From the NCBI GenBank assembly GCA_029718625.1, contig CM056389.1, positions 21,361,381 to 21,425,380 of the forward strand: a stretch of DNA of 64,000 nt, written 5' to 3'. Under the pieces are notes generated by a model, which saw only the letters and a program-made list of their open reading frames with translations, ran no database searches and had not been told where the DNA came from. Below, one piece after another: positions 52,495 through 63,609 of the stretch. The translations under genes and the position numbers were made by a program. Within the stretch, counting starts at the first letter, position 1, and every line of letters begins with the position of its first letter. Origin of the DNA: Synaphobranchus kaupii. Its lineage: Eukaryota > Chordata > Actinopteri > Anguilliformes > Synaphobranchidae.

Positions 52495-52645
52495 ATTTTT
52501 AATATTTGGTCGCATATCCTTTGCATGCCATGACTTCCTGACGTCTGTGACCCAACAATATCAAAAGACTCTTGATATCAAAGTGCTAGAGTACAGAACC
52601 AAAATAAGAAAAAATGTGTCACTGTCCTATTAATTATAATGCTCA
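52495..52645. repeat. Right part of the MITE-like repeat, unit 2
   Basis: It matches 28645-28785, including the terminal GAAAAAATGTGTCACTGTCC. It overlaps the left part (48320-48390) by about 70 bases, so the overlap is duplicated. Confidence 0.75.
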
Positions 52646-53290
52646 CTGTATGTCATATTCAAGCTTTACTAATACAATAAGTACACATAGGTACAATTAC
52701 TGTATATAATTGAGAAAATAGAATTACGCACTACACATTTGCAGCATCTATGACTTTCCCTGCATTGCTTTTCATAGCTTTTGGATTTAAAAAAAGAGAC
52801 ATCACACTTAAATGAAAGCATACAATGTGTGCAACACGGCATTAGTAATTGATGTTGGCTGCTGATTTTAAAGAAAGCCACAGCTGTGGTGAATCAGGAC
52901 TGGAGTTTTAAATCCCTGAACTCAACAGAATAGAAGAAATGCGGTTAAGCGGCCGACTCAACTGTCTCATTTTAGCAGCCCTATGAAGTATCTGAGCAGC
53001 TGTGTTCATACTACAGTTCCCAAGGGACAGAACAAGTGGGAGACGAGACAAGTTGTGGACGTGGTAGTGAGATGGACTGGATGAGAGGAGGACAGGATGA
53101 CTGAATTTGATATTATAATATATTTGCTCTCTTTGAGAGAAAGAAAGCAGCGTACTGGTAATATTCCTCTGTAATATAATTCCGCATTGTTAAAATAAAC
53201 CAATTTGAAAATGTTGAAAGATTATTAACATTAAGACTATTAAGAAATCTGGCGATTTTGCGAATCATAAATCCCCAGAGTAATCATAAT
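52646..53290. other. Unit spacer without genes
   Basis: It corresponds to 28786-29440 with few changes. No coding frame is recognised. Confidence 0.6.
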
Positions 53291-53535
53291 AATAATATTA
53301 TTATATTGCCACCTCAGTTTATTTATTCAGGCCCATCCTTTAGCCGCTTCATCAGTGTCTGCTGCTGACATATTAACTATCGTTTCAAAAATGAGAAATA
53401 CAAGTTGCTCACTTGATCCCATTACGACTACTTTGTTTAAATTATGCTCCATTCAGCTCTCTCCTTTCGTTGCACTTTTAATTAACAAGACCCTTGAGTC
53501 CGGGGTTGTCCCACAGCTCTTAAAATGCGCTAGCA
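53291..53535 (+). pseudogene. L2 LINE upstream reverse transcriptase segment (unit 3 copy)
   Basis: It corresponds to 29441-29699 (SAADILTIVSKMR, ESGVVPQLLKC). The end is deleted: TCATCTCTCCCCACC and the TTAA junction are lost, and AGCAATACCAAGGG follows directly. Confidence 0.8.
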
Positions 53536-55427
53536 ATACCAAGGGCAAAATATACCAATTCTCACCTGTTTTTACCAACGAAGCTGTTTATCTCAAAAAC
53601 TGTAAAGGCCACAAATATGGTTCATAGCTTTTATTAAAACAGAGAACTGCACTATTATGACTAAGCAGTCATAATTCATATACATACACTTTTTGCTACT
53701 TAATTACAACAATTTATGTACAGAAATTGTGAAAAAATGAAAAAACGGGTACCTACATTCAAATTGCTGATTTTTTACCTGATGAGCTACAAGAGCTATG
53801 GAGGAAATAACTCCTAAATAACTGATTCCTCAATATGCTGCCTATCTCTGCTAAAAATATGGTGTCAATATCTCAAACCATTCAAATTCTACAGAGCTTT
53901 TTTCCAGGTGAACCATTTCGGTTACCAAAGTTGGCACAAATTGTGCCAAATTGTGTAAAATGGCAAGGTTCCAGAAAAGTCTCAATATGATTTATTTTTT
54001 TAAGTTTTACAATAAAATTTGATAATTGGCAATAAAAATTAATTTTTAGATGTGTTTTTGGTGTGTTTCATATTACACAACTAACTAGCCTGCCCGTGGT
54101 CACCAAAAAGCTCTCCAAACCCATGTAGCAGCACAGTGAATCTTGTATTCCACCAGAGTCCCATTAGCCAGAAATGAGTCCAACTATATTTAAACGGGAT
54201 CAAATCTACACCACTTTCCTACATAAAATAAACCCCTGCATAATAATCAACAACAAACTCATCCTCATGTTATCTCTCCCTCATGTTACGTCATGCATAA
54301 ATTGCTCATTCGTTTACCTGCACAGCCTGCTGGACTGCATACAGAATTTACTAATGTGGAACAATAACTACTAAACAAACACTTCAGACGCCATTTTATT
54401 CAAAAGAAACTCGGAACAGCTCGTCTCAGACACAAATAGATAGCCAGCTGCTATGTGCAATTTTGCTGGCTAACTTTCCATTGTTACAATATAGTAATGT
54501 TAGCTATATTCATTTAATTCAGAGGGATTCGTTTTATACATAACAGTGAATTCGCACTGGTATACCGGCAAAAAAAAAATGTTGCCTTACCACTCAGCGT
54601 CACTGAGACAACATCGCAAAAACATCTTCAGGCTAGGACCTGCTGCATAGAGAAACGCCTGAATAACCAAAAACTGTATGAAAGAGACTGTAAAGTAAAA
54701 AGAAGAACAGCCGCCGTTACCTAATGAATTATACTTTTCTAAACGGAATGTAGCTAGCTGCTACAAGCTAAAAACACTCTGCGCTATCTTGGTACGAACT
54801 TTACGCTTGGACACCTCCTCCACTTACGCGCAATAGTGTCTATGTGACGACCTCTAACCCATTGTGTTGAATGAGGGCTTGTCTGAAAGATAAGAGTCTT
54901 CGCTATTGGCTGGAATATTTGACAGACAGTTTAAAAACCTAATGGAAAGCAAATGACACTTGCAGTGGAGGCGGGTCTATTGTGCTATCAGTCAAAGAAA
55001 TACACCCAATTGACGACGGTTTTGCATATAACTGTGCAATAAAGTACAAAACCACTTTGGCTAAAATATACTAAGCCACGGGATTGGTACTCCAGAAATT
55101 GGCTGAGTTTCACAACTCCAAACTGAACACAGCCAAACTACTCATAATGAAGTGCAGAAAAGCACAAGTCGGTTTAAAATGTGAAAAAAATCATGTACAG
55201 CCGTATGAAAGTTTTAAAGTATGTTTTCTTGAAGTCTAAAGGTATAACGATTTTTACAACCAAAGTTTTGCGAAATACAATTAAGCAGAACAGTTTACCA
55301 GCACATTGTTTATGGTGTGACATCAAGTTGCAATACATGTTTGCGAATTAGGTTGTTGTTTCCAACGTAATTTACGAAGTTTTAACTCGACGTTTTGGGC
55401 TTAAAAACCACTTTCCCAGAAGGAATG
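53536..55427. mobile_element. TTAA-flanked element, unit 3, both ends truncated
   Basis: It matches 29712-31541. The right end is deleted after CAGAAGGAATGG, fusing it to the L2 3' part. About 110 extra bases at 54676-54786 (around GAAGAACAGCCGCC) are absent from units 1 and 2, being either an insertion here or a deletion there. Confidence 0.75.
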
Positions 55428-55870
55428 GTTTGAGCACATCACTCCTGTCCTGGCTGCGCTCCACTGGCTTCCTGTCAGCCTCAGGATTGACTTCAAGATA
55501 CTGTTGCTTGTTTTTAAAACTCTGATTGGTGATGGCCCCTCTTACCTCTGTGACCTTCTGTCTCCCATGGAATCCCCCCCGCTCATTGCGGTCCAACAGC
55601 CGTAACCTTTTGGCGGTGCTCAGAACTCAGCTCCGCACTGTGGGTGATCCAGCTTTCTGCTCCATTGCACCACGCCTGTGGAACAGTCTACCTGATCACC
55701 TACGTCTGGGTCCATCCGTTTCGGCTTTCAAAACCGGACTTAAAACACATTTATTTCAGTGTGCCTATTTCAAACCATGGTAAAGCTTATCGTTTGCCCT
55801 GTAACTTTTATCTTTTTATCTTTATTTAATGCACTTCTTCTATTTTAATGCAATGTTTTGTACTTTGTGA

Positions 55871-55902
<32 letters not shown>

Positions 55903-56015
55903 GTGATTATTAATTTTAGTTTTTATTATTATTGTTATTTTTAATTGTGGCACTTTGGGAAGCACTTTGGGATCGTCTTTGTATGATGAAAAGTGCTATA
56001 TAAATAAAATTAATT
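55428..56015 (+). pseudogene. L2 LINE 3' end, unit 3
   Basis: It begins GTTTGAGCACATCACTCCTG, so the reverse transcriptase palm present in units 1 and 2 is deleted. The C-terminal LWNSLPDHLR region and the AAGCACTTTGGGATCGTC tail remain, followed by (AAT)n at 56015-56060. Confidence 0.85.
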
Positions 56016-56018
56016 ATT

Positions 56019-56055
<37 letters not shown>

Positions 56056-56207
56056 GTAATAATAATATTAACATTATAATGCTATCATTAATTTTTTTTC
56101 AAACGCAAAATCAATTGTTATCATTGCGTCATGTTGCATTTATGTCACGTGAGCATTTCTGTTGTGTTCTGTTCCCTTGGTGTACTGGTCTGTGTCAAGA
56201 CTCTGGG

Positions 56208-56401
56208 ATATAAGAACCACAGTGCACGCTTTGACTCACCACAGTCTTTTCAGACTGATCTATCATCAAGTACAATGAGATATATCTACTAAGCCAGAAA
56301 TATTTTAAAACATTGGTGGCCTATCAATAGAAAAAGCATTCTTCTATATGAGAGACACTTTGACAACACTTTTGGTCTGAGCAGTTTGCCGAACATTATT
56401 G
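56208..56401 (+). promoter_or_regulatory. OR3 TATA box and 5' non-coding exon
   Basis: ATATAAG at 56208-56214, donor GTAAGT at 56402, acceptor TTTTATTTTCAG ending 57318. The conservation through the most diverged unit is the main support for the exon model. Confidence 0.6.
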
Positions 56402-57377
56402 GTAAGTATTAACTACAAGCTAATGTATTCCTTCATTCATTTATTATTGATTTCGAAGAGCTGTCATTTTCTGCTTAGCGTGAAGTGCATAGCAATTAAT
56501 CTAATTGATCATTGAATCTAAATTAATTTTACACTGTTTTAAATCAGTAACAAAAGCATATTTAACAAAATTTATATTTCATACAGAAACAAACACAATG
56601 CACAGAAGACCTTCACATTACATATATTCTGTACCTTTTCCCTTTTAATATTTCTGAGAGAAAATGTAAAACATCAAATATTTCAGTGAATTAATCATTA
56701 AGCTCTCTAGTTTCAGACAACTCTCAGGTGTCATCTGAAATTAAACTATCAGGCTTTATATTTATGCTGAAAGGTACAGTAATACAAAAGCTTGACATAA
56801 AGATGAGGATGTAACATGATTGAGACCTTTTGAGAGGCAGTGCACAAAGTGAGCTCAAAAGGGCCGACCGACTGAGTAAAACAGTTATTGCACAGGATAT
56901 AATTTACCAAAATTGAAAACTAAAGCCAGGAACAATAATAATACAAATATATACATATATTTTGATCAATTCTAATTGGCACATTGGGCACCCAGGGGCC
57001 CCCTCCTGTATGTGTCTGGTGTTCTGTCACAAAAGGCTTCACTGGAAGTGTGCCAAAGTAGAAAGAAATAGAGAAAGTAGAATTCATAAAATGTTTTTTC
57101 CGTCGCTGATTAATGGGTCGAATGACGCCTTGGAATTCTATCTTTTGTGTAATGCTTGACAGACACAAGATCCATTAATTCAATCATGAATAATAATTAA
57201 ATGATGGATTTGAGCCTCCGTGGTTTCTGTAGCTAAGATATTTGACAAACCCCACATTGAAAACTTCGTAGTTATTCAGGAATTTGTTGCTGTAGGTTAA
57301 TCTATTTTTTATTTTCAGATCCTAAAGGACTGGGGTTTTCAGGAGGTGAGAAACAGTGAGGAGCAAATAAATCTGCG

Positions 57378-58349
57378 ATGAGCCCCCCAAATTCAACCTT
57401 CTTTATAAACGTCAATATTGTGCGTCCTGGGTTCTTTTTCATAAGTGGTTTTACCGGTATTCCCCACACAAAATATTACTATGTCTTCATGTGCTTTGTT
57501 TATGCTCTGTCTGTACTGGGAAACACTTTTGTCATGTTTATGATTTACACTGATCACTGCCTTCACAGTCCAAAATACATTGTAGTGTTTCATTTGGCTG
57601 TGTCTGACTTGTGTGTAAGCACTGCACTCATTCCTCTGATGATTGACACCTTCCTGTTTAAATCACAGTTAATCTCTTTTGAGGCCTGCTTGACTAATAT
57701 GTTTTTTGTGTTTGCCTTTCTCATGATGCAGTCATTCACCCTCACTCTTCTGTCCTATGACCGATATGTTGCTATATGCTTTCCACTGAGATACAATGAA
57801 ATTGTGAGTCATAAGTCAATGTTGGTGAGCACAACTACATCATGGATTATTGTAGGACTGGCCAATCTCATAGGTGTGGTTTTTATCACCAGAATGTCAT
57901 TCTGCAAATCCATTGTGATAAACAGTTATTTCTGTGATTATCTACCCATATTACGTTTGCAATGCAATGACAACATACCAAGTTATGTGATTAGTAAGAT
58001 GTATCCTGTTTTGAGTTCATGGCTTCCAGGACTTTTTATCATAGTTACATACATTTGTATAGCTAGGGCATTGTTAAAGATTGCAGCAGTCTCAGATCGC
58101 CTCAAAGCCATGAAAACCTGCACCTCTCATTTGATCTTGGTGGGCATGTTTTATCTTCCTATAATCGTCACCGCTACAATGGGCTCCGCTGTTCACCAGA
58201 ATGCCTGGATTATTACTAGGTCTCTGGCAACTCTCTTGCCACCTATGCTGAATCCAATCATTTACTCAGTCAAAACAGAAGAATTCACTGAATCCATTAA
58301 AAAGTTTTACAGAAGAAACAAGATACTCACCACTGTAAGGAATAAATGA
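57378..58349 (+). CDS. Olfactory receptor, fish class I-like (OR3, 323 aa)
   Basis: Intact and the same length as OR1 and OR2, but with clearly more substitutions, mostly in helices 1-5 and extracellular loop 2 (for example Tyr before the DRY motif in place of Cys, and CNDNIPS in loop 2, which removes a glycosylation sequon present in OR1 and OR2). The motifs GN, DRYVAIC, KAMKTCTSH and PMLNPIIYS are kept. It is the oldest branch of the local triplication and may recognise different ligands (inference). Confidence 0.95.
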   Translation: MSPPNSTFFINVNIVRPGFFFISGFTGIPHTKYYYVFMCFVYALSVLGNTFVMFMIYTDHCLHSPKYIVVFHLAVSDLCVSTALIPLMIDTFLFKSQLISFEACLTNMFFVFAFLMMQSFTLTLLSYDRYVAICFPLRYNEIVSHKSMLVSTTTSWIIVGLANLIGVVFITRMSFCKSIVINSYFCDYLPILRLQCNDNIPSYVISKMYPVLSSWLPGLFIIVTYICIARALLKIAAVSDRLKAMKTCTSHLILVGMFYLPIIVTATMGSAVHQNAWIITRSLATLLPPMLNPIIYSVKTEEFTESIKKFYRRNKILTTVRNK

Positions 58350-59390
58350 ATAGATGTTTTAATCACAAATCACGAACTGGCAAATTTAACTATGCATTTT
58401 TTTTTTAACCCTCCACGTGTAATTCGCCAACTTAAGACAAAGAATGGGAATGCAGTGATAGATATAAAAAACAAACAGACTTGGCCTTCAATAAGTACAC
58501 TTCTAGTGGCTTTTTCATAAAATAGTTCAAATTTACAAAACATGTCTGAGGCCCTATTTATGAATAGCAGTTTAAAAGCCTTAAATAAATCTGGGTGAGA
58601 ACAGTAAGAATACACTTGTGACTGTGTAGCACTCTTAGGATGTTAACTGCTCAGGCCTGGGGACTTCAGTTCTGTTTCTTAACGGCCACAGGGTCTGCTG
58701 CTCTCTTTTCCACCTTAAAATAAGTAACAAATTTAGAGTTAGGAAAACAAGTATGAGGTGATTTATCTGTGTAATGACCTGCTATAATTGATCCATTAAT
58801 TGAGGTACATTGAAAACCAGCAGACAATTGTGTCTCTCCAGGACCAGTTAAGGATCCCTAGTGATGGTTGTGTTGGAGTTAAAATGTTTATATATATATA
58901 TATATATATTACAGATTATATATAATTATCTTATGGATATAAAATTGATTGTATACAGTATATATACATATATATATATATACTGTACATACATAATCCA
59001 TAATTACTACTAACATTATACTATAATATAAAACACTATAGTTTAGAAGGGAGCCGAGCGAGCTCTGCCCAAGCTCTCTCTCTCTCTCTCTCTCTCTCAA
59101 ACAATAAATCTAACTGTATTACCCTTATATGAGAGACCAATAAAATGTAACAAGTAATGATTTGCTAATGCTGATTGTCAACAGGAATGATGTGATATTA
59201 ATGTAATGAATGCCCGTCTGTGGGACTTGTTGTGTGAATTGACTCCCATTCTGCAGAATAAAGAATGATTAATTACAGTGTTCATACTTTTAGTTTTTTT
59301 TTGACAAACTCTCGGCGTCTTACAGCTGTAATGGCCCTGAGGTGGTTCAGGAGAATTTTAAGATTCACTACATTGTAGAAGAGTGAAGTC
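58350..59390. other. OR3 3' flank and spacer with simple repeats
   Basis: It is homologous to the unit 1 and 2 flanks up to about 58880, then has (TA)n at 58888-58908 and 58970-58983 and (CT)n at 59074-59097. It holds the empty site of the B1/B2 tandem near 59205. No gene is seen. Confidence 0.6.
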
Positions 59391-59580
59391 AAACTCAATT
59401 CCTGTAGGGCCACAATGCCAGCAGGGTTTCAGTGTGTTAAAGTTCTTCAGTTTTTAAATTGAGTGATTGACACACTGGTTGCTTGGCCTAAGTTCGCAGC
59501 TGATTTTAAAGAAAGCCACAAAAACCCAGCAGATGCTACGTTTAATCAGGACTGGAGCTTTAGATCCCTGACCTCAACAG
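59391..59580. repeat. hAT-type MITE-like repeat
   Basis: TCAAACTCAATTCCTGTAGG at the left and ATCAGGACTGGAGCTTTAGA at the right, with CAGCAGGGTTT and AAAACCCAGCAG inside, form loose inverted ends of a repeat common in fish. Classification is from memory. Confidence 0.4.
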
Positions 59581-59794
59581 AACAGTAAAAATGCGGTTAA
59601 GCAGGCGACACAACAGTCTCATTTTAGCAGCCATATGAAGTATCTAAGCAACTGGGAGATGAGACAGGTTGTGGTAGTGAGATGGACTGATTGAGAGGAG
59701 GACAGGATGACTGGATTTGTGATATTTGCTCTCTTTGAGTTAAAGAAAGCAGCGTACTGGCAATATTCCTTTGTAATATAATTGTTGCATTGTA

Positions 59795-60271
59795 CACTGC
59801 CTGGCCAAAAAAAAAGTCGCCGTTGCACCCGTCATGCATAGTGCCCATTGTACAAGCCTCTGGAGGCAGTGTTATGATCTGGGGTTGCTTCAATTGGTCA
59901 GGTCTAGGCTCAGCAATGTTATGCAGCAGTAAAATGAAGTCAGCTGAGTACCTGAATGTACTGAATGACCAGGTTATCCCATCAATGGGCATATTCCAGG
60001 ACGACAATGCCAAGATTCATTGGGCTCAAATTGTGAAAGAGTGGTTCAGGGATCATGAGGAATCATTTTCACATATGAATTGGCCACCAGAGTCCTGAGC
60101 TTAACCCCATTGAAAGTCTTTGGGATGTGCTGGAGAAGTCTTGATGGAGTGGTTCGACTCTCCCATCGTCAATACAAGATCTCGACCAAAAATGAATGCA
60201 ACTCTGGATGGAAATGAATGTTGTGACGTTGCATAAGGTTGTCGAAACAATGCCATTTTGGCCAGGCAGCG
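59795..60271 (+). mobile_element. Tc1/mariner remnant with both ends
   Basis: It is bounded by TA (59793-59794 and 60272-60273), with inverted ends CACTGCCTGGCCAAAA and TTTTGGCCAGGCAGCG. The interior keeps the transposase catalytic region ([10 protein letters not shown], then [14 protein letters not shown]) but lacks the N-terminal half and has frame damage after NWPPES. It is not functional. Confidence 0.88.
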
Positions 60272-60273
60272 TA

Positions 60274-60440
60274 TAAGCCAATTTTAAAATGTTGAAAGAC
60301 TTTTTCTGTTAAGCCATTTTTTCTGCATTAACTTATAATTTATTTAATGAAGGTTTGCCAATTTGAAACTTCATACTCTGAATATCTTGCGAGTTATGGC
60401 CCAATTTCTGTCGCTTTTTATTTTGCATAACATTTTCAGT
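60274..60440. other. Spacer without recognisable features
   Basis: It is AT-rich single-copy-looking sequence. I see no gene or transposon end. Confidence 0.5.
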
Positions 60441-60454
60441 CATTTTTTAGCCCT

Positions 60455-60650
60455 CCCCAGCAAACAAGCCCATGTGGGCCCACTGTGGGTTTATTGTGGG
60501 CAGTGTGGGGCAAACCCACACTAATCCCACGTGGGCCCACTGTGGATTTGCCCATGCTGGGCCCTTGGCAATATTTCCCCTATGGGCCCCCATGTGGGTT
60601 TTCTGTGGGCAGCCCTCACTTGGGCTTACCCACACTTACCCCATCCTTCC
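60455..60650. repeat. GC-rich palindromic repeat of CCCACxGTGGG words
   Basis: Alternating CATGTGGGCCCACTGTGGG and ATGCTGGGCCC motifs recur about every 50-60 bases and can pair with each other. Open frames on both strands are by-products of the repeat. The family is unknown to me. Confidence 0.6.
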
Positions 60651-60950
60651 AGCATGTGACAGATGCACTCAAAAAATAAATCTTTGGACAGTGTTTGCAA
60701 GTAATGGGCTATTATTAAGTATATGTGACTTCAACTTGTTAAGTGGAAGACGTCGCATCTAGGCTATCATGTTACCATACATTACTTTATTAGGTAGGCT
60801 AAATCGTAAAAAAAAAAAATTTATAAATCTTTTTTTTAAGTAAATCCAACGATTAATTTGTTTACTTAGTAATATTGCGTGCAACCACTGTCCAGCAATT
60901 ATTTTTTTGATTGTGTGATGGGTATATCCCAGTCATCAATAGAAGCTATG

Positions 60951-61692
60951 TGTTAAGGATCTGGGTAGGGACTGGACTCAAATGCACGACTCAGAGTCAG
61001 AATACAATAATGCTCGGGGGGAGCGTTTATTATTCGCCCAAAACTCAGGAAGTATAGGGAGAACAGGGAGAGGGGCTGAATCATGGGTTGGTGAGAACAG
61101 GGGCAGAGCGCGAGCGGGGTGCAGGCAAAGGGGCTGGACAGTGGCTGAATCCTGGGTTGGCATAGCAGAGGGAGAGTGGGATGCGGGAGACAGGGATGCG
61201 TGGCGTAAAACAGGGAGGAGGCTGCAGGCTGGCGGGTAAGCAGAATAACAGACAAAGCGTTAATTTCAGCAAGACAAAACGAGACTGTGAAGCGTTAGTT
61301 TAGACAAAGCAAGACTATGACTTAGATTCCAAAACTAGACAAGACCAGAGTTACAACGAACAAGACTTAACGAACTGGCACCAGACAAAGAACAACGGGA
61401 GAATATATAGTGAATTCAATCAATGAGCTAATGAGTGATTGCAGCGTGAGAATGTATGCGAGAGTGATTGAGCGGAGACAAAGGCGTGAGGAATGCAAAC
61501 GGGGAAAGGAATGTGATAGGCAGAGCAATAGCGAGGGTTAAATATGCGAAACAAGCAGGGAAACCACGCCCAGCCTGCACAACAAGGAAGACAGACAGGT
61601 AAACGTAAAAACAAGACAAGAAACGTGAGGAAATGGGGAAAACACAGAGCATAAACAGGGATGGGGACTGAGAGGGAACGGAGAGTGTAACA
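60951..61692 (-). mobile_element. Solo LTR (742 bp) of an LTR retrotransposon
   Basis: It starts TGTTAAGGAT and ends GAGTGTAACA on the plus strand, with a 5-bp duplication CTATG (60946-60950 and 61693-61697). On the minus strand a TATA-like CTATATATTC (about 61405) precedes AATAATAAACG (about 61025), so the element probably reads leftward. There is no internal region, so it arose by LTR-LTR recombination. Open frames inside are incidental. Confidence 0.8.
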
Positions 61693-61697
61693 CTATG

Positions 61698-63605
61698 ATC
61701 ATTTTATCAATGTGATGTATTAATACGTTCATTGCATGCCTATACCCCGTCACGCAAGAGCAACTACGATGCGCAAAGGCAGGATTTTCCAAAAAGCAAA
61801 TGCGGTTATTAAAGGCACTGTCACTGACACGTTGAAAACACATAACCCCACAAACATGTTTTTAGTAGATACCTGGCAACCCGGGGAGCAGGTAGAAGAA
61901 ACAGGTCATTAGAATATCATGCCATGTACCACCCACATTTTGAGATAAGCACCTGCGCAACACAAGTGAGAATACGGCGTAAGTCAGCTCGTGTTAAATA
62001 CACGCAGGAGAGGCACAAGCGCATGACTTAGGGCCGGATTCAGAGATGGACAACTTAAGTTCTCAGGTGGGGTTGGCATAATAGCTCATATGGTCTAGCC
62101 ATGGAACAAAAAACAATAAATAAATCTCACAAATAGTCACATTTTCTTAATCCATTTAATTTGGCAAATCAATGAGTTTCATTCACACAAGCAGACCATG
62201 TTTCCTTGCATGATTTTTAATGGGGGGAAAAAATCTACGAAAGTGACACTTTCACAGTACAATGTAGGCTACTATCAAAAAACAATAAAGTCTCAACTGT
62301 ACATTGTACAAGGATTCCTATGTTGCCTGAAATTTATCAATCAATTATCATAGTTTAACAGGACTTATAGGACATAATTTTAGGACATAACTTAATTATT
62401 TAGATAAAAATTAAATAGCAATTTTTAAATTACATTTTACATTACAGAAATTAATTGAATTACTTTTTACTTTGCACGCTTGTATTTCTTAGTGAGTGGT
62501 TGCGTTAAGTCAGGTGCATCCTACAATATAAGCACTGAAAGGAGAGAATGTAATTTCTTATTATTATAATGAGGCATATTTTGCAACCAAAATAGTTGTT
62601 CTATAACATAGCATAGCCTACAAGCATGAAAGATAACTCAAGCCATGTCTAATGGTGCAAGGGCATGAGCCTACCTGCGCGAGACGAGCTCTCATTAAAA
62701 AGGGTTTGAAATATTGACCGTTAATTTGGTTTCAGTTTGACCTGGACTCTATTAAGAACAATAGAAGCTGGGTTAGCTTGTTGCTAGATGAGAAAAAGCT
62801 AATACATAACGTAATTCATAATAACTTTGAAAATATGTTGTGGTGTAACTTAAATGTTTTGTAGCTAATGTTTACATGTAGGATACTTGCATTCTTGGAC
62901 AGGGTTTTTGGTAAGTAATCTAATAACCTGTCAAACGTTATGTAAACGTTAAGTTACCTAGCTAATGTATAAGATAGTAGCGCAAAGTTAAATTGACTGG
63001 ATGACTAACGTCAACGTTAGCCATGACAGGCGATATGAATAAGTTACATTAAGATAATCATCATGAATTCCAGTATAATATATATTTTTTCATTTGTTTT
63101 AACATGACCTTTCAAGTAACGCTAACTCTGTTTTACATAAGTTAGCTAGCTAACGTTAGCTAACTTACTTGCTATAACTTATGTTGCTGTCTTGGACGCT
63201 GTTGCTTCTTGTTGGTTAAGTTAGCTAGCATTATTTAACTCTATGGGCTTTGGCCCCCTAGTGGTGGGACGTATCCGTCCCAATTTTTTATAGCGTTCAT
63301 ATTTCTCGGAAATTCTAAATTAAAACGTTAATAAAACACGGAACTTTCGAGGCAAAATTGTTAAAAACAATCACAGCCTGGGAACACATTCGTTTATATG
63401 CTTATCGGCTCTCAGGTTACACTGCAGGGCGATAAAGCAGCAGGGTGCTAATAGCCCAACCCACTGTTTACAGCCTTCACCTCGCCGCAGTCACAGGCAA
63501 TAAAATGCATATCACAAAAACTCTTGGTACAGTTTCTACACACTAAAAAATCAAGATCCGATTTAGGAACAATTGTATGTTACTGAAAAGTTGTATAAAT
63601 TAACA
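61698..63605. other. About 1.9 kb without recognisable genes or elements
   Basis: AT-rich, with GTTAGCTAGC-type words at 63130-63240. I found no domain, splice structure or inverted ends that I can support. Confidence 0.5.
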
Positions 63606-63609
63606 TTAT

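Noticed and set aside
60982..61843. Several open frames on both strands around the solo LTR
   Set aside because: They overlap one another in a purine-rich non-coding LTR and lack any domain.
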